Shown here: one piece after another, positions 43,053 through 50,951 of the stretch
How positions within the stretch are numbered: position 1 is the first letter of the stretch
How the letters are laid out: each line of letters starts with the position of its first letter
Origin: Rhodopirellula sp.
GTDB lineage: Bacteria > Planctomycetota > Planctomycetia > Pirellulales > Pirellulaceae
DNA length: 50,951 nt
Assembly (NCBI GenBank): GCA_002690925.1
Contig: NZGD01000280.1
Span: forward strand, 27,343 to 78,293
Reading direction: 5' to 3'
Program-made: the position numbers and the translations under genes
The notes under the pieces: generated by a model
Seen by the model: the letters and a program-made list of their open reading frames with translations, nothing else
Told to the model about the DNA's origin: nothing
The model's database searches: none

Positions 43053-43820
43053 TCAGTCGAGTGTTTTGAGAAAAATGTTTTTAAACTCGACCACCATGCC
43101 GGGGTCATGAAGTTGTAGCTGAAGCATGCCCCGGTTTAATCGTTTTTCTTCTGGCAGATGCTCAATGAACTCTGATGCCAGTTTTCCATTGATCAAGAGC
43201 ATGAAATGATTATCGCGAGCGATAATGTGTACGTGGTTCCATTCACCACGGCGGATATCCTCTCGTTGAAGTCCATTTTTGATTGACGTAATTTGCGGAC
43301 GATCGTTGGAGTCAATGACAAGCCGATCGCCTCGGAAGCAGCGGTGCTCGGTTCTTCCCGGTGTGTGGAAGTCCCAAGCACCAAGAACTTGTTTTCCGAT
43401 GCCAACGTGTCCGAGGTCTGCGTGATACGACTGAAAGCTACGCTTCTTTGATGGGTCGGGGATGGCGCGGATGCTTACACCACTATTTCCCTTACCAGGA
43501 AAACGATAGCTGAATTTCAGTTCCAAGTCCGAAAGTTGCTTGTTACCTGCGTAGGTCAGGTAGCCACGCGTCTTAGCACCAGTTCCGGTGATCCTTCCAT
43601 TTGCCACTTGCCAAGAATTGTTACTGCCCGGCGGAGTTGCTTCCCAGCCATTCAGGGTTTCTCCATCGAAAATAGATTCGAATTTCGACGCCTGTGGATT
43701 TAAAGCAGTTTGCATTGTTGGTGGTAGTAGAGGTTCTGTCGCCTTAAGCCGAAGTTGATAAGGTCCTGCGACAAGGGACAGGAAACAGGCTAATGACGCG
43801 TGTGCAGTTAAACTCAACAT
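43053..43820 (-). CDS. DUF1080 (3-keto-disaccharide hydrolase-like) secreted protein
   Basis: A 255-residue protein with a signal segment (SLTAHASLACFLSLVAGP) and a beta-jelly-roll DUF1080 domain. Diagnostic wording is FESIFDGETLNGWEAT, WQVANGRITGTG, LELKFSYRFPGKGNSGVSIRA, GEWNHVHIIARDNHFMLLINGK and LQLHDPGMVVEFKNIFLK. The fold is concanavalin-like; related enzymes hydrolyse 3-keto-glycosides, and others only bind carbohydrate. It converges with the sulfatase gene over 100 bp. A role in polysaccharide breakdown fits the neighbourhood, but activity is not established. Confidence 0.92.
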   Translation of the reverse strand: MLSLTAHASLACFLSLVAGPYQLRLKATEPLLPPTMQTALNPQASKFESIFDGETLNGWEATPPGSNNSWQVANGRITGTGAKTRGYLTYAGNKQLSDLELKFSYRFPGKGNSGVSIRAIPDPSKKRSFQSYHADLGHVGIGKQVLGAWDFHTPGRTEHRCFRGDRLVIDSNDRPQITSIKNGLQREDIRRGEWNHVHIIARDNHFMLLINGKLASEFIEHLPEEKRLNRGMLQLQLHDPGMVVEFKNIFLKTLD

Positions 43821-44154
43821 GATGGTGACCCTATTGTTATTCCAAAACGGATAGCGAATTGTGTTTACACCGGTTCATAGCTGACATCATGACAGAGCCT
43901 GGTCAACTCGCTATGCAAGACCTGTAAGATGGCGAGGGTGATCTGTATTCCTGGCGGCGTAGTGTTGCGCACCATGTTAGCGGTCCATGCTCGTTGGGCA
44001 TTCGGACGCACTTGTAAGTTTTACCGTCTCGCGTCGCACTTTGCTGTGGATGGGGACTGGTTGCACTGCTCAAAACCTGATTGTCCCAATAGCAAAAATG
44101 CAGTGAGTGCTCATGCTGTATCGTTCTTCCTTGTGAATCCCATATGCTCTGTTG
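43821..44154. other. Intergenic region upstream of the GDPD gene
   Basis: This 334-base gap separates the divergent DUF1080 and GDPD genes. A plus-strand open frame starting at 43929 overlaps the GDPD gene and is not supported as a gene. No promoter, RNA or repeat is evident. Confidence 0.35.
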
Positions 44155-45105
44155 ATGAAAAGAATACCTTTACGTTATCAAATTCTCTGTCTGATGATCC
44201 TGATTTCCTGCCTGGGTTGGATCATACACCGCTACAACTTTGCGGCTTTGCCAAATGGCGGTCACGGGCTGGGAGGCATTCATAACTGGATGCATGCAGA
44301 AACATCTTTTGACAAGCATACATCGAACCCACTTATCATTGGGCACCGAGGTGTCTGGATCGAACTGCGGGGAGGACGTGGCGGCGCGGGGAATACCATT
44401 AGGGCTATTCGTGAGGCGATAGCAACGGGGGTGGATTGGATCGAGATCGATGTGCGCAAATCCAGAGATGGGGTTCTGTTTCTATTCCACGATGAAGATG
44501 TTTGTCGCGTAACTGATGCGAAACGTGTGTGGGCCGATCGCCAGAGCTGGGAATTCAGTTCTCTCGAGAGTGCCGAGATAGAGATGCTTGGAATTGATTA
44601 TCCAGAGGGGCGTGAAGCGATTCCGAGATTGGAGGATGCAATGAAGGAATTTTCAGGTGATCCGCAGGTGAATTTTGTTCTGGACATTAAGGACGAAAGG
44701 ATTGAACCTGAGGACTTGAAGAAGGCGGTTGGCGACCTGAACACAGATCGATTCATTCTGTTTGGAAAAGAGTCCTGTTTGAAACCTTTTGCCAAGAAAG
44801 AAAAAGAAAGCAACGACAGGAATCTGTACACACTCGGGTACACTGCGTTGTGGACTGAGAACAACAATAAATTTGACTATCTGTTTGCACATGAATTCTT
44901 TCTGCGAAAGTGCGATGAGCTTGGCTGTGAATATCTGGTGTTGCCTGCGTTGTTTTTGAACCAGGATTTGATTGATGACGCACACGACGCAAATTGCAAG
45001 GTGCTGGCGTATGGCATCGACGAAAAGGATCCCTTCAAGGTGACAGACATGGGAGTAGATGGGTTGATTGTTGATGATCCATCAGGAGTGATCAGCAAAT
45101 ATTAA
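44155..45105 (+). CDS. Glycerophosphodiester phosphodiesterase family protein
   Basis: A 316-residue TIM-barrel protein with one N-terminal membrane anchor or signal (ILCLMILISCLGWII). The catalytic core is complete: IIGHRG (His64, Arg65), NT at 80-81, EID (Glu97, Asp99) and FHDEDV (His112, Asp113). The family releases glycerol 3-phosphate from glycerophosphodiesters, using Ca2+ or Mg2+. An anchored or exported enzyme would act on phospholipid head groups outside the cytoplasm. The ATG at 44155 follows a TTG one codon earlier. Neighbours are unrelated in function, so it is probably a single-gene unit. The insertion ELRGGRGGAGN between the HRG and NT is glycine-rich and slightly long. Confidence 0.92.
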   Translation: MKRIPLRYQILCLMILISCLGWIIHRYNFAALPNGGHGLGGIHNWMHAETSFDKHTSNPLIIGHRGVWIELRGGRGGAGNTIRAIREAIATGVDWIEIDVRKSRDGVLFLFHDEDVCRVTDAKRVWADRQSWEFSSLESAEIEMLGIDYPEGREAIPRLEDAMKEFSGDPQVNFVLDIKDERIEPEDLKKAVGDLNTDRFILFGKESCLKPFAKKEKESNDRNLYTLGYTALWTENNNKFDYLFAHEFFLRKCDELGCEYLVLPALFLNQDLIDDAHDANCKVLAYGIDEKDPFKVTDMGVDGLIVDDPSGVISKY

Positions 45106-45151
45106 CCAACCAGTTCTCGATTGATCGCGGTTGGAAAAGTGTCACGGGAAA

Positions 45152-45186
45152 GCGATCATTTAGATCGCACTCATTGTTGGTGAGTG
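45152..45186 (+). other. Two adjacent perfect hairpins after the GDPD gene
   Basis: GCGATC-ATTTA-GATCGC (45152-45168) is followed immediately, sharing its last base, by CACTCA-TTGTTGG-TGAGTG (45168-45186). No T tract follows, so this is not a standard intrinsic terminator. It lies about 50 bp after the GDPD stop and 160 bp before the next start, and may be a 3' stabilising or regulatory structure. Confidence 0.4.
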
Positions 45187-45345
45187 CTCATTCGATTCTG
45201 TAGTGGGGATTGGCACTCTTCAGTGACATTTTCCTGATTTAGGCGGGTTGCCCTTTTTCTACAGGTGGCTTGGGAGGTGTGCGTGATGTGTCAGGTACTA
45301 TCGGTTAAACTGAAGGCTCTGTCACTTACTTGTGAAGGGTTCGAC

Positions 45346-46836
45346 ATGCGTTTCTTGATCTGTTTTACTTTGCCGATGCTTGTTTCCGCGTGTGGCGTGG
45401 GGCACGCACTGGGGCAGCAACCCCCAGTCACTGAAATTTACAAAATTTACGACGGAAATAACGACGGAGTTTTGGAAGTCACTGAAGTGGCGGGTAGCCG
45501 CTATGCGAGACAGTTTCCGCGGTGGGATGTTGATGGTGATAAACAAGTTTCACCAACCGAGATCATTGCTTTCCGCAGGCGGTTTGGTATCGCGGCTGAT
45601 GGAACCATGCTGCGAGCTCCAACGCGAAAAGAGGGATCGAAGAAATTTGTGGTCCCAGACATTGCCGGGCTTAAGCGTGTCAGAAAAGGTGTTTCCCTGT
45701 CGCGTGACGATGCCCGTAATTCGGCATTTGTTCTGGGGACGGAAATGCACGAGGTTGATGGCACGCAGTATGTGATTCTGACCGATCACATTGATGACGC
45801 TTTCCTGCAACCTTTGCAGAAGCTTGCATTGCACCATCAGGGACAGATCATCAGCGTTCCAGATTTGGCTTTGCTGCACGAGCAGGAGGAACGATTTACG
45901 GAGCTTCAGAAGCAGCTTCAGGCGATTGGTCCGCGGTACGTTGCGATCGCGCCGCGGCTCGCAACGTTTCGCGAAAACATGTTGATGGGAATGTGGGAGC
46001 TTTTGTCCACGTTGGATGATGATCCCGAACTTGATGTGTTTCCAGGGGTTCTGCTGGCGTCCAACGCGCCAGCGTTTTCGAAGCTGATTGCGCAGTCTTT
46101 GAGTCATCAACCTGTTGCTGACACACATTTGAGGCCGATTGCCCTCAGTCAGGTTTTAAGTGATGCCGAAACAAGATCTCTCCAAAAGGCTGCGATGCTG
46201 CGACAGTATTTTCGTAGCCGTGATTTGGAAACACCGATTGTTGCAATTTATGGAAAGAAAGCAAAGGCAGCTCCACGGCTCAAGGGTGAGCAGGTTTGGA
46301 ATCTGGAGGCACCAGGTGGTGGAAATTTCATCGAATCGTTCTCGCCAGATTTGTCGGGGAAATTTAATGAATCGAACTTGATCATCATGCATGGGCATGG
46401 AGTACCCGGAATGTCCTGTAGTGTTGACATCAAAGGAGTACCGGAAAATCTTCACGGCAAGGTTTTGATGACAGGATCATGTTTTTCCGCTTCGCCTAAC
46501 AAGTCGGACTTGCCTGAAATGCGAGATGCTCCCGGTGGTTACACTGTGCAGAAACGTGATGCATTTGTACTTCGTGCCATCGACCAGGGAGCCGTCGTTG
46601 CGTTTGGACACCAACGACTTAGTTCAGGATTTCCCCATCTTTATCCTGTGTTGGAATGTTGGCTTGAGGGAAATACGGTCGGGGAAGGCTATCAGAGGTT
46701 GATCAATGGATTGATCAATTTAAAAGGGCTCAAGTCGGGTGATTTTGTAATACGGGAGCGAACAAAAAAGCCGCCGCAGAATTCATTGCTCTATGTTGTG
46801 ATTGGAGACCCAGCCTTGCAGCCATTCGGAAATTGA
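45346..46836 (+). CDS. EF-hand lipoprotein-like protein with a clan CD (C25/gingipain-like) cysteine peptidase domain
   Basis: A 496-residue exported protein. ATG 45346 has GAAGGG 8 bp upstream and begins a signal peptide with a lipobox-like VSAC (Cys16). Two EF-hand Ca2+ loops follow, DGNNDGVLEVTE (36-47) and DVDGDKQVSPTE (61-72). After a helical middle region, LIIMHGHGVPG (His349) and KVLMTGSCFSASP (Cys379) form the His-Gly/Cys pair expected of clan CD peptidases (gingipain, CHAT, caspase). The terminal YVVIGDPALQPFG matches the GDPSL end of C25 domains. The likely reading is a Ca2+-regulated extracytoplasmic cysteine peptidase. The longer frame to 45265 adds no signal features. Family assignment is by motif only, so it remains moderate. 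Confidence 0.68.
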   Translation: MRFLICFTLPMLVSACGVGHALGQQPPVTEIYKIYDGNNDGVLEVTEVAGSRYARQFPRWDVDGDKQVSPTEIIAFRRRFGIAADGTMLRAPTRKEGSKKFVVPDIAGLKRVRKGVSLSRDDARNSAFVLGTEMHEVDGTQYVILTDHIDDAFLQPLQKLALHHQGQIISVPDLALLHEQEERFTELQKQLQAIGPRYVAIAPRLATFRENMLMGMWELLSTLDDDPELDVFPGVLLASNAPAFSKLIAQSLSHQPVADTHLRPIALSQVLSDAETRSLQKAAMLRQYFRSRDLETPIVAIYGKKAKAAPRLKGEQVWNLEAPGGGNFIESFSPDLSGKFNESNLIIMHGHGVPGMSCSVDIKGVPENLHGKVLMTGSCFSASPNKSDLPEMRDAPGGYTVQKRDAFVLRAIDQGAVVAFGHQRLSSGFPHLYPVLECWLEGNTVGEGYQRLINGLINLKGLKSGDFVIRERTKKPPQNSLLYVVIGDPALQPFGN

Positions 46837-46933
46837 CCTCAGCTTTGCAGGTGAATGATTTCTCTGGTAATGCTTTTGAGACCGATTCCGTGGTTGACTG
46901 CTCACCGCCCGATTGTTGCCACCAGACTCGTGG

Positions 46934-47611
46934 ATGTGTGCCAGTAAATTGTTGATTGCACTGCAAATTGTTTCCAGGCTGCTTCAACCCTTTGGTCGCT
47001 ATCTGAAGTGGGGCTTGTTGACACTGTCCATGAGTGTCGGCGCGATGATTTTAGCCCCGTTTGGGTATTACTTCGCAGCAGATCTTGAGTACGGTTTCTT
47101 GCGCGACAAACGTGAGTTTTTTTTCAGTAGCGGCTACTGTTTCGCTTTCTACGCACATATTATCGCCGCGCCAATCGCCTTCATCAGTGGCACGCTGCAG
47201 GTTAGCCACACCTTGCGTCAGCATTGGCCGCGATTGCATCGTTGGCTTGGGCGGTTGTATTGTATTTCGATTTTGGTTGCGGCATCGCCGGGTGGCTTGG
47301 TGATGGGGTTTTGGGCGTATGGCGGGCTGTCGTCCCAGTTGTGTTTTTCGTTGCTGGCGGGCCTGACGTGGATCGCTACATTTTTAGGGTGGCGTTTTGG
47401 ACGACGCGGGAACCCTCAGTGCCATGCCAAGTGGATGATGCGCAGCTATGTGCTGCTTGCGTCTGCTATCTGCCTCAGGATGCTGCATCCAATTTTGAGT
47501 GGGTTCGAACTGAGCCATGAACTGACCTATCAGTTGTCTGTATGGATGAGTTGGTTGCTGCCTCTGAGTGTCTTAGAAATGGGGAACTTGCGTCGTTATC
47601 GTGCAGGCTAG
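46934..47611 (+). CDS. DUF2306 membrane protein
   Basis: A protein of about 225 residues with six or so membrane helices. The DUF2306 core is visible in AHIIAAPIAFISGTLQ, LHRWLGRLYCISILVAA and AKWMMRSYVLLASAICLRM. The histidines at the ends of helices two, three and five suggest metal or haem binding as in cytochrome b-like proteins, but the function is unknown. ATG 46934 is used; the frame also reads from TTG 46913. It follows the peptidase-like gene by about 97 bp on the same strand, with no sign of functional linkage. Confidence 0.85.
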   Translation: MCASKLLIALQIVSRLLQPFGRYLKWGLLTLSMSVGAMILAPFGYYFAADLEYGFLRDKREFFFSSGYCFAFYAHIIAAPIAFISGTLQVSHTLRQHWPRLHRWLGRLYCISILVAASPGGLVMGFWAYGGLSSQLCFSLLAGLTWIATFLGWRFGRRGNPQCHAKWMMRSYVLLASAICLRMLHPILSGFELSHELTYQLSVWMSWLLPLSVLEMGNLRRYRAG

Positions 47612-48162
47612 AGGCGTATTTTTCTTCCTGCTGTCTGCATTCAGGTTAACCGTTAAAAATGTGGACTCGAACAATTGAGCAGGATTGTTCGCGTGCAGTC
47701 TTCGTGATACGCCGTGACGGAGTTCGAGAGTTCATCTGGAGTTCATCTGGAGTTCATCGAGAGACCTCGTTTTCTGGATTTGTTGAAAAGATCAAACGGC
47801 ATCATCCATCTTGTCACTCATCAGGCTATCTGTGGAATGTACTTTGAGCGGCAGTGCCAGCGCTAGTAAATAACGTATCCTGCAACGAGGTTCATATCAC
47901 TGTCTGCCGTGATTCGTTATTATCTAGGCGGCGCCCCATGCAGTCAGACATTCGGGCAGGTCTCATCTCGCAGGAAAACTGTGCATTTGGATAGCTCGCT
48001 GGGGGGATTTTGTGCGGTAGGATTGGCCGTGTAGAAACCAGACTCATTTGTCCGATGACTATTTGTCGCAAATTCAAATTCAGCGGTGTGGTTGTCTGTG
48101 ACTTGTGCAGTGGCGTTCGTGCTTGGTGTGTTTTCTTTTTTCAAGGCTCATTCTGGCGGAAC
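47612..48162. other. Intergenic region upstream of GH43, with an 11-bp tandem repeat
   Basis: The 551 bases before the GH43 start at 48163 contain an 11-bp unit AGTTCATCTGG at 47729-47739 and 47740-47750, with a third partial copy to 47758. If GH43 instead starts at GTG 48010 the gap is 398 bp. A short frame at 47659-47847 has no recognisable content. Confidence 0.5.
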
Positions 48163-49698
48163 ATGATTCAGAATCCTATCCTTCCCGGTTTCAACCCTGA
48201 TCCGTCGATTTGTCGAGTCGGAGATGATTACTACATTGCGACTTCGACATTTGAGTGGTACCCGGGAGTACAGATTCATCACTCCAGGGATTTGCAGAAT
48301 TGGCGTTTGCTAACCCATGCCTTAACGGAACACATCAATTTGAGTGGGGTGCCAAGTTCTGGTGGTGTTTGGGCTCCGGCCTTGAGTCATAGCGATGGCC
48401 TCTTCTACCTCTGCTTTACGGTCGTGCATCAACACGAGTCGGCTACGAAGGATACGCCAAACTTTTTGACAACTGCGGAATCCATTGAGGGGCCGTGGAC
48501 ACCACCTGTATTCGTCAACTCATCTGGTTTCGATCCTTCTTTGTTTCATGATCAGGATGGGGAAAAGTACTGGTTGAACATGGTCTGGGATCATCGGCCG
48601 AATCATCACCCTTTTTATGGTATCGCGTTGCAGAAATACGAAGCGAGTGAGCAACGGTTGGTTGGTGAACCGAAAGTTATTTTCAAGGGCAGCAGTATAG
48701 GCCTCACCGAGGGGCCCCACCTGTACCAACGTAACGGTTGGTATTACCTATTGACCGCTGAGGGTGGAACTGAATACGAACACGCGGTGAGCCTGGCGCG
48801 GTCCCGTTCGTTGGAAGGACCCTATGAGGTTCATCCAATGAATCCTGTCTTAACTTCTTCGGGATGTCCAGACATTGACCTTCAAAAAGCAGGTCACGCT
48901 AGTTTGGTTGAGACACAATCAGGTGAGTGGTACATGCCACATTTGTGTGGCCGCCCTCTGCCTGGTACACGGCGTTGTAATTTGGGTCGCGAGACTGCCA
49001 TTCAGAAAGTTGAATGGCGAGATGATGATTGGCTGTACATGGTTGGTGAAGGCAACCGACCAAAGCTGCTGGTTGAGGAGCCCCAGTTGTCAGTGACGAA
49101 ATGGGACAAACTTCCATCTCGCCTCCCATTCGACTCCATCCATTATGCCACCCCGAGGATACCGCTGAGTTCAGATGATCGCCAACCGGATAAACTGATC
49201 CTGCGTGGGGGCGAGTCGTTGGAGTCTTGTTTTCGCCAAGCCATGCTGGCTCGGCGTCTCACAAGCCAAGTTGCAACCGTGACCACCCGGCTTCAGTTCC
49301 AGCCCCAATCGTTCCAGCAGATGGCGGGTTTGGTCGCATATTACAATACACACTTGTTTCACTATCTTTACGTTTCCAGTGATGAAACGCTCGGCCGTTG
49401 TCTTCAGATTCATTGTTGTGATGATGGTGTATCTTCGTTTCCTCTGGGGGCGGATCTGATTCCATTGCCCGAGGGTGATCTCTACCTGCGTGCGGTGTTC
49501 GACGAATGCCGTCTCACGTTTTACTGGTCAACAGATGACAGCATGTATCACGAGGTTGGTGCCGACCTCGATGCTTCTGTTCTGTCTGATGACCACGGTG
49601 ACCATTGGGGTTTCACCGGAACCTTTATCGGCTTGGCCTGCCAAGACCTGACGGGTCGGCAATTGCCGGCTGAATTCGATTACCTCGAAGTGCGATAG
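48163..49698 (+). CDS. Glycoside hydrolase family 43 beta-xylosidase/arabinosidase
   Basis: A protein of about 511 residues from ATG 48163; GTG 48010 would add 51 residues without homology. The five-bladed propeller domain starts at once with NPILPGFNPDPSICRVGDDYY, where Asp13 is the general base. Asp124 (GFDPSLFHD) tunes the pKa, and Glu183 (LTEGPHLYQRNGWYYL) is the general acid. Residues about 315-511 form the beta-sandwich C-terminal domain common to beta-xylosidases (RLPFDSIHYATPRIP...RLQFQPQSFQQMAGLVAYYN). No signal peptide is obvious, so action is probably on imported oligosaccharides in the cytoplasm. The MFS sugar porter follows 24 bp later and should be co-transcribed. Xylose or arabinose chains are the likely substrate. 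Confidence 0.93.
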   Translation: MIQNPILPGFNPDPSICRVGDDYYIATSTFEWYPGVQIHHSRDLQNWRLLTHALTEHINLSGVPSSGGVWAPALSHSDGLFYLCFTVVHQHESATKDTPNFLTTAESIEGPWTPPVFVNSSGFDPSLFHDQDGEKYWLNMVWDHRPNHHPFYGIALQKYEASEQRLVGEPKVIFKGSSIGLTEGPHLYQRNGWYYLLTAEGGTEYEHAVSLARSRSLEGPYEVHPMNPVLTSSGCPDIDLQKAGHASLVETQSGEWYMPHLCGRPLPGTRRCNLGRETAIQKVEWRDDDWLYMVGEGNRPKLLVEEPQLSVTKWDKLPSRLPFDSIHYATPRIPLSSDDRQPDKLILRGGESLESCFRQAMLARRLTSQVATVTTRLQFQPQSFQQMAGLVAYYNTHLFHYLYVSSDETLGRCLQIHCCDDGVSSFPLGADLIPLPEGDLYLRAVFDECRLTFYWSTDDSMYHEVGADLDASVLSDDHGDHWGFTGTFIGLACQDLTGRQLPAEFDYLEVR

Positions 49699-49722
49699 AC
49701 GCACGGAAAGAAGCTTTTTGTC

Positions 49723-50951
49723 ATGAAGTTCCATTCGCTGTTCATTGCGTTCGTCGTTTCTCTGGGCGGTTTTTTATTCGGATTTGACATGGGCATCATA
49801 TCCGGGGTGATGGATTACGCTGCACCTCAGCTGGAGCTCAATGATGTGCAGACTGGTTGGGTGGTGAGTTGCCCTACGTTTGCAGCCATGTTTGCCATGC
49901 TTGCAGCTGGGGCCGTCAGTAATAAGTGTGGCCGAAAACCCTTGCTGGTTGTGATTGCGATACTTTATGCGGCATCGGCACTCTGGTCCGCTTATGCTGA
50001 GACTTATGTCATGCTGTACTTGGCTCGCATGTTAGGCGGTGTCGCCTTTGGTGCAGCGTTGATCATCGCACCCACTTACATTGCCGAGATTTCCAAGGCG
50101 TCTAATCGAGGAAAGCTGGTATCGATTCAGCAATTGAATATCGTCATCGGATTCTTTGCAGCATTTCTGTGTAATTGGTATTTGAACCGTACCTTCAAAG
50201 CGGGTGCTGACTGGCTTACGGAAGAGAATGTTTGGCGTTGGATGTTGGGCATCGAGGTTGTCCCGGCTGTGCTGTATTTTTTCTTCCTGCTGCTTGTTCC
50301 CTCCAGTCCACGCTGGCTGTTTACTCGGGGGCGGACTGCTGAAGGGCATGCTGTACTGCAGCGACTGCATGGTCAGGACGATGGAGATGCGGAAGCAAAA
50401 GCGATCAAGGACAGCATCGAAGCTCAAGACGGAGTCATCAGAGGTAACTATGCCGAGTTGTTTCATCGCAAATTGGGTTTCGTTTTATTGGTAGGACTTG
50501 CCATTGGCATTCTGCAGCAGAGTACCGGCATCAATGCCGTTTTCTTTTATGCTGTCAGCATCTTTAAACAGACGGGAATCGGTCAAGACGCCGCGTTCGA
50601 ATCCGGCTTGCTGCTCAGTACGGTCAATCTGCTGTTCACTTTCGTGGGAATCGTACTGATTGACCGATTGGGACGTCGGCCACTAATGCTGGTCGGGATC
50701 GCTGGAATTGCAGTATGCCTGTTGTTGTGTGCATTTGCGTTCAACCAAGCGACTTATGAGCTGACGGATGATGGCATTGTCACGTTGCAGAATACGGGGG
50801 CCCTGAGTCCCGATGACATGAAAGTTTTGACTTCTCAGACCAACCAGAGTTTCGGTAATGACGTCGACTTCAAGCAGAAAATGAGGGATTCCTTGGGGAA
50901 AGAAGTTTATGATTCGAACGAGGGGGTTATCCTTGAAGTAGCGACCAAAAT
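49723..50951 (+). CDS. MFS sugar porter (3' end outside window)
   Basis: The frame is open from ATG 49723 to the end of the window, at least 409 residues. Sugar porter signatures are FLFGFDMGIISGV, ASNRGKLVSIQQL, PSSPRWLF, QQSTGINAVFFYA and DRLGRRPL, matching XylE/GalP-type proton symporters for xylose, glucose or arabinose. About nine helices are visible. After the helix ending near residue 341 there is a hydrophilic insertion of at least 68 residues (TYELTDDGIV...EVATK) where XylE has a short periplasmic loop. It lies 24 bp after GH43, so uptake of the sugar released by that enzyme, or of its oligosaccharide precursor, is likely. The C-terminal helices lie beyond the window. Confidence 0.93.
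   Translation, partial: MKFHSLFIAFVVSLGGFLFGFDMGIISGVMDYAAPQLELNDVQTGWVVSCPTFAAMFAMLAAGAVSNKCGRKPLLVVIAILYAASALWSAYAETYVMLYLARMLGGVAFGAALIIAPTYIAEISKASNRGKLVSIQQLNIVIGFFAAFLCNWYLNRTFKAGADWLTEENVWRWMLGIEVVPAVLYFFFLLLVPSSPRWLFTRGRTAEGHAVLQRLHGQDDGDAEAKAIKDSIEAQDGVIRGNYAELFHRKLGFVLLVGLAIGILQQSTGINAVFFYAVSIFKQTGIGQDAAFESGLLLSTVNLLFTFVGIVLIDRLGRRPLMLVGIAGIAVCLLLCAFAFNQATYELTDDGIVTLQNTGALSPDDMKVLTSQTNQSFGNDVDFKQKMRDSLGKEVYDSNEGVILEVATK

Noticed and set aside
43929..44285. 118-codon plus-strand frame overlapping the GDPD start
   Set aside because: It overlaps the well-supported GDPD gene in another frame and shows no domain or coding character.
47729..47758. Possible CRISPR or operator array from the 11-bp repeat
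   Set aside because: Copies are directly adjacent with no spacers and fewer than three complete units; it is a simple tandem duplication.

Overview
The window looks like chromosomal DNA of a marine-type planctomycete (Pirellulales/Planctomycetales-like). The main reason is the density of families characteristic of that phylum. There is one C-terminal DUF1588/DUF1585 fragment paired with a DUF1552 protein, two large PSCyt1-DUF1549-DUF1553 proteins, four DUF1501 proteins, an arylsulfatase, a DUF1080 protein, an NHL-repeat protein and a PhyH-like dioxygenase. Shine-Dalgarno signals are often weak and GTG/TTG starts are common, which also fits. I saw no tRNA, rRNA, CRISPR array, transposase or integrase.

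Layout. 1-3355: the end of a DUF1592-family secreted cytochrome-like protein, its DUF1552 partner, and a convergent secreted sialidase-like protein. 3772-5400: a SulP anion transporter. 5805-18743: a lipid-metabolism island, the most interesting part of the window. 18907-25002: housekeeping and catabolic singletons (amidohydrolase, ClC channel/antiporter, PhyH, NHL, a small NPYQAP-motif membrane protein, FAH-family hydratase). 25124-42952: planctomycete polysaccharide/sulfatase-type secreted genes, with a two-domain esterase, an HSL-type esterase and a lone HEPN protein between them. 43053-47611: DUF1080, a glycerophosphodiester phosphodiesterase, an EF-hand protein with a clan CD-like cysteine peptidase domain, and DUF2306. 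48163-end: a GH43 glycosidase followed 24 bp later by an MFS sugar porter that runs off the window.

The lipid island has two divergent arms around a 355-bp gap (13079-13433). The minus arm is a tight five-gene operon: a PlsC acyltransferase-fatty acid desaturase fusion, a CarS-like CDP-lipid synthase, a PEP-synthase-like dikinase, a short UbiA-like membrane prenyltransferase, and a zinc-ribbon SAM methyltransferase. The plus arm has a second desaturase, a second PlsC acyltransferase, a small membrane protein, a radical SAM enzyme resembling the COG1964/tetraether-lipid-synthase (Tes) type, and an Lgt-like membrane transferase whose start overlaps the radical SAM stop. Each family call rests on visible motifs. 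The proposal that they build one unusual glycerolipid, possibly with C-C joined (membrane-spanning) chains, is inference from gene content and spacing.

The rest reads as an accessory set for breaking down sulfated or complex polysaccharides: haem-binding PSCyt proteins carrying carbohydrate-binding-like inserts, sulfatase, esterases, DUF1080, GH43 and a sugar porter. Small-scale oddities include a probable ATT start codon, two perfect 17-bp tandem duplications (one spanning a stop codon), and a terminator-like hairpin just upstream of a TTG-started gene.
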